64,000 nt of DNA, from NCBI GenBank assembly GCA_012927625.1, contig JABBOV010000006.1, positions 157,350 through 221,349 of the forward strand, in the 5' to 3' direction. The stretch comes from Glaciimonas sp. Its GTDB lineage: Bacteria > Pseudomonadota > Gammaproteobacteria > Burkholderiales > Burkholderiaceae_D. Each line of letters starts with the position of its first letter. Positions within the stretch are counted from its first letter, which is position 1. Position numbers and translations under genes: made by a program. Shown piece by piece: positions 61,281-64,000 of this stretch. The notes below the pieces were generated by a model. It was given only the letters and a program-made list of their open reading frames with translations. It ran no database searches and was not told the origin of the DNA.

Positions 61281-61442
61281 AGCATTGACTTGTAAGACAA
61301 ACACTGTTCGGCCTTATATTGTCAGCGTCATCCCGAGTTTATGCAAGAGCAGCAATACGATAACCAATAAAGCAACGTGACTATTCAGCCAACCGTCTAC
61401 GCGCCGTTTTCAAGCGGCAGGAACAGGAGTGCGTCTAAGTCT

Positions 61443-61494
61443 GGTTCCAAGCCCGTCCTGGACGTAAACGCAAAATCAGGATAGGTTTGGAACC
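61443..61494. repeat. Imperfect inverted repeat in hydratase-ruvB gap
   Basis: GGTTCCAA (61443-61450) pairs with TTGGAACC (61487-61494), supported by internal CCTG/CAGG around a 16-base loop. REP-like hairpin, 24 bases from repeat copy I. The rest of the 307-base gap shows no gene. Confidence 0.5.
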
Positions 61495-61517
61495 CACCAT
61501 CACGAAAGTATAATGCT

Positions 61518-61587
61518 GGGAGTATCATAAAAAATAGGTATATAACCGCATTATTTCATGGTAACTTGAATAATACCAACTACAGTA

Positions 61588-61590
<3 letters not shown>
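61518..61590 (-). repeat. Dispersed ATAC/TGCGG repeat, copy I
   Basis: Reverse orientation. Landmarks on plus: GGGAGTAT ending 61525, CCGCA 61546-61550, ATAC 61573-61576, GTAT 61585-61588; spacings 20, 22 and 8. Its outer GTAT shares the first base of the ruvB stop codon (TCA on plus, 61588-61590), the only copy touching a gene. Confidence 0.75.
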
Positions 61591-62661
<1,071 letters not shown>

Positions 62662-62782
62662 GGTGTACTTATATTAGTTCTTTTCCGCATCAGTGAACGC
62701 GAAGGTAAAGTGCAGACAGTACGTAGGCATATGTAAGCAAGACTAGCAAAGCCGACAAGGCGCACGGTTGATTTAGAAATAA

Positions 62783-63361
62783 TTAGACTTTGGATAAAAC
62801 CTTCAAAGCCAACCTAATGCCATCCGAGACGCCGCTGCCGGCGGGAATTTGTTTGGTGGCTTGCAGCGCTTCCTTGTCCGAATAGCCCAGCGCCAGTAAC
62901 GCGTTAAGGATATCACTGGCCAAGCCGGCCACTACTGCGCCTCCAGCGGCGCCGAGATCGGCGCCGAGCTTGCCTTTAAGTTCCAGCAACAATCGTTCGG
63001 CGGTTTTCTTGCCGATGCCAGGCACCCGCGTCAGGCGACCTGCTTCCTGCAGCGTGATGGCTTGCACCAGGTCGGCTACCGACATGCCGGACAGTATCGA
63101 CAATGCCACGCGCGCGCCGACGCCGGTAATCTTGATCAACTGCCGGTAGACGTTGCGCTCTTCGGCGCTGCCGAAACCGTATAGCAAATGCGCATCTTCG
63201 CGCACGGTCAAATGAGTCAGCAGCACCACCTTCTCGCCCAGTGCGGGCAGGTTGTAAAAGGTGCTCATCGGCACGCTGACTTCATAACCTACGCCATTAC
63301 AATCTATCAATAACTGGGGGGGATTTTTCTCAAGCAAAATACCGGAAAGACGGCCTATCAT
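62783..63361 (-). CDS. ruvA: Holliday junction-binding protein RuvA
   Basis: Tetrameric junction-binding subunit of the RuvAB complex. The 192-residue product has the OB-fold N-terminus [20 protein letters not shown], the helix-hairpin-helix motifs [16 protein letters not shown] and [20 protein letters not shown], and a C-terminal RuvB-binding domain ([20 protein letters not shown]). I use the ATG at 63361, the family start; the frame opens 12 residues earlier without family similarity. ruvC, often next to ruvA, is not adjacent here. Confidence 0.96.
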   Translation of the reverse strand: MIGRLSGILLEKNPPQLLIDCNGVGYEVSVPMSTFYNLPALGEKVVLLTHLTVREDAHLLYGFGSAEERNVYRQLIKITGVGARVALSILSGMSVADLVQAITLQEAGRLTRVPGIGKKTAERLLLELKGKLGADLGAAGGAVVAGLASDILNALLALGYSDKEALQATKQIPAGSGVSDGIRLALKVLSKV

Positions 63362-63881
63362 GAGGAGAGCTTTCGAAAACAGGTGAAAAAGGAACAAGAA
63401 TAACAGCGGAAATTTGAAAGAACAATCCTGACAACCTTAGCTTGACAAGTCGAGCAGGCATTTTTCCGGCTCACTGGCTAGGAGTAACGCCGCTAACCGT
63501 ATAGTGTAGGGGTTAGCCCTTGCAGGGATGAGCCTTTACGCAGACGCGGCAATACCAACGAAACTCCTGCCTCACCGAAGTCCCCCTTCATGGTGGCAGG
63601 AAAAGCAACAGCGCCAGGGAGCCGAAAAATGTAAATCTACCAAGTAGCGCTTTAACCCAGATAGTGAACAACTTAAATGGCATAATTACCAATTAATTCA
63701 ATCACATATCAAAGCTAATCAGCGGTCAGCTGACGTTCCTAGGATCATACTGCACAGGCAGTAGCCAGTGCAAATAAACTGTGTAGATACTCGGTATGCC
63801 CTTTAGCTCCATGGCTGGCAGAATGACCGGATGGCCCACTAAACTCTCCTGTTATCCAAGGCTCCACATTTTTATGGTCAT
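63362..63881. other. Gap between ruvA and the rrn operon
   Basis: I see no gene in these 520 bases. The one notable structure is a hairpin, CCTGCC...(GGT)GGCAGG at 63566-63600, with a two-base bulge. An 80-codon minus-strand frame at 63745-63987 runs into the 5S rRNA and is not credible. Confidence 0.5.
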
Positions 63882-63915
63882 AAAAAAACCCCCGCACGCT
63901 GAGTACGGGGGTTTT
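63882..63915 (-). terminator. Rho-independent terminator of the rrn operon
   Basis: On the minus strand AACCCCCGTAC-TCAG-CGTGCGGGGGTT forms a GC-rich stem (one G:T pair) followed by a run of T. It begins nine bases after the 5S 3' end. Confidence 0.9.
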
Positions 63916-63924
63916 AGGGATAAC

Positions 63925-64000
63925 AGCCTGACGATGACCTACTTTCACACGTGTTGACGCACTATCATCGGCGCGAAGTCGTTTCACGGTCCTGTTCGGG
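63925..64000 (-). rRNA. rrf: 5S ribosomal RNA, 3' part
   Basis: The last 76 bases, read on the minus strand, are the 3' two thirds of 5S rRNA. They begin CCCGAACAGGACCGTGAAAC, continue through CGCCGATGATAGTG, and end GAAAGTAGGTCATCGTCAGG, typical of betaproteobacteria. The 5' end, and presumably 23S and 16S, lie beyond the right edge. The gene is followed by a strong terminator. Confidence 0.95.

Noticed and set aside
63745..63987. 80-codon frame near the right edge
   Set aside because: It covers the rrn terminator and part of the 5S gene on the same strand, so it is not protein coding.

Overview
This is chromosomal DNA from a betaproteobacterium, most likely Burkholderiales of the Oxalobacteraceae type. 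The evidence is a complete mraZ-to-ftsA division/wall cluster with rnpB just upstream, the hemA-prfA-prmC and miaB-phoH-ybeY-corC groups, meso-DAP-type MurE, and 5S rRNA sequence. Almost everything is core metabolism and information processing. I see no prophage, CRISPR array, intact IS element or tRNA gene.

Layout. 1-15988 (minus): the division and cell wall (dcw) operon mraZ-rsmH-ftsL-ftsI-murE-murF-mraY-murD-ftsW-murG-murC-ddlB-ftsQ-ftsA, with most junctions overlapping by 1-8 bases; ftsZ should lie just left of base 1. 16242-16595 (minus): RNase P RNA. 16881-21608 (plus): an orphan OmpR-type regulator, then hemA, prfA, dsbB and prmC. 21870-33619: an SNF2/SWIM ATPase, tex, a short-chain dehydrogenase, PPK2, a periplasmic rhodanese, grxD-ubiX and a DUF445 membrane protein. 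34096-38766: opgGH and a small exported protein. 38811-42683: miaB-phoH-ybeY-corC. 42861-49469 (minus): uvrD and a second SNF2 ATPase. 49948-51333: a GntP-type permease. 51392-55407 (minus): TPP riboswitch-thiC-thiS-thiG-thiE. 55485-57450 (minus): a CheY/CheC/diguanylate cyclase operon. 57611-63361: valS, a hydratase-like gene, ruvB and ruvA. 63882-64000: terminator and 3' end of a 5S rRNA gene, the tail of an rrn operon entering from the right.

The most unusual content is intergenic. Nine A+T-rich copies of one repeat occur in both orientations. They have diverged in sequence but keep an almost fixed geometry: ATAC-N8-GTAT-N22/23-TGCGN-N19/20-ATAC(T/C)CC. Most can form a small hairpin ending in TGCGG. 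They lie outside genes, except one that overlaps the ruvB stop codon. I do not recognise the family. It is interspersed with several families of REP/REPIN-like palindromes, including two copies of one with perfect 21-22 bp arms.

Functional links: PrmC methylates the release factor encoded two genes upstream. The Mur ligases, MraY and MurG make the lipid II used by FtsW/FtsI. OpgG and OpgH make osmoregulated periplasmic glucans. The thi genes sit behind a TPP riboswitch whose expression platform visibly masks the thiC Shine-Dalgarno. The CheY-CheC-GGDEF trio looks like a compact phospho-signalling/c-di-GMP unit.
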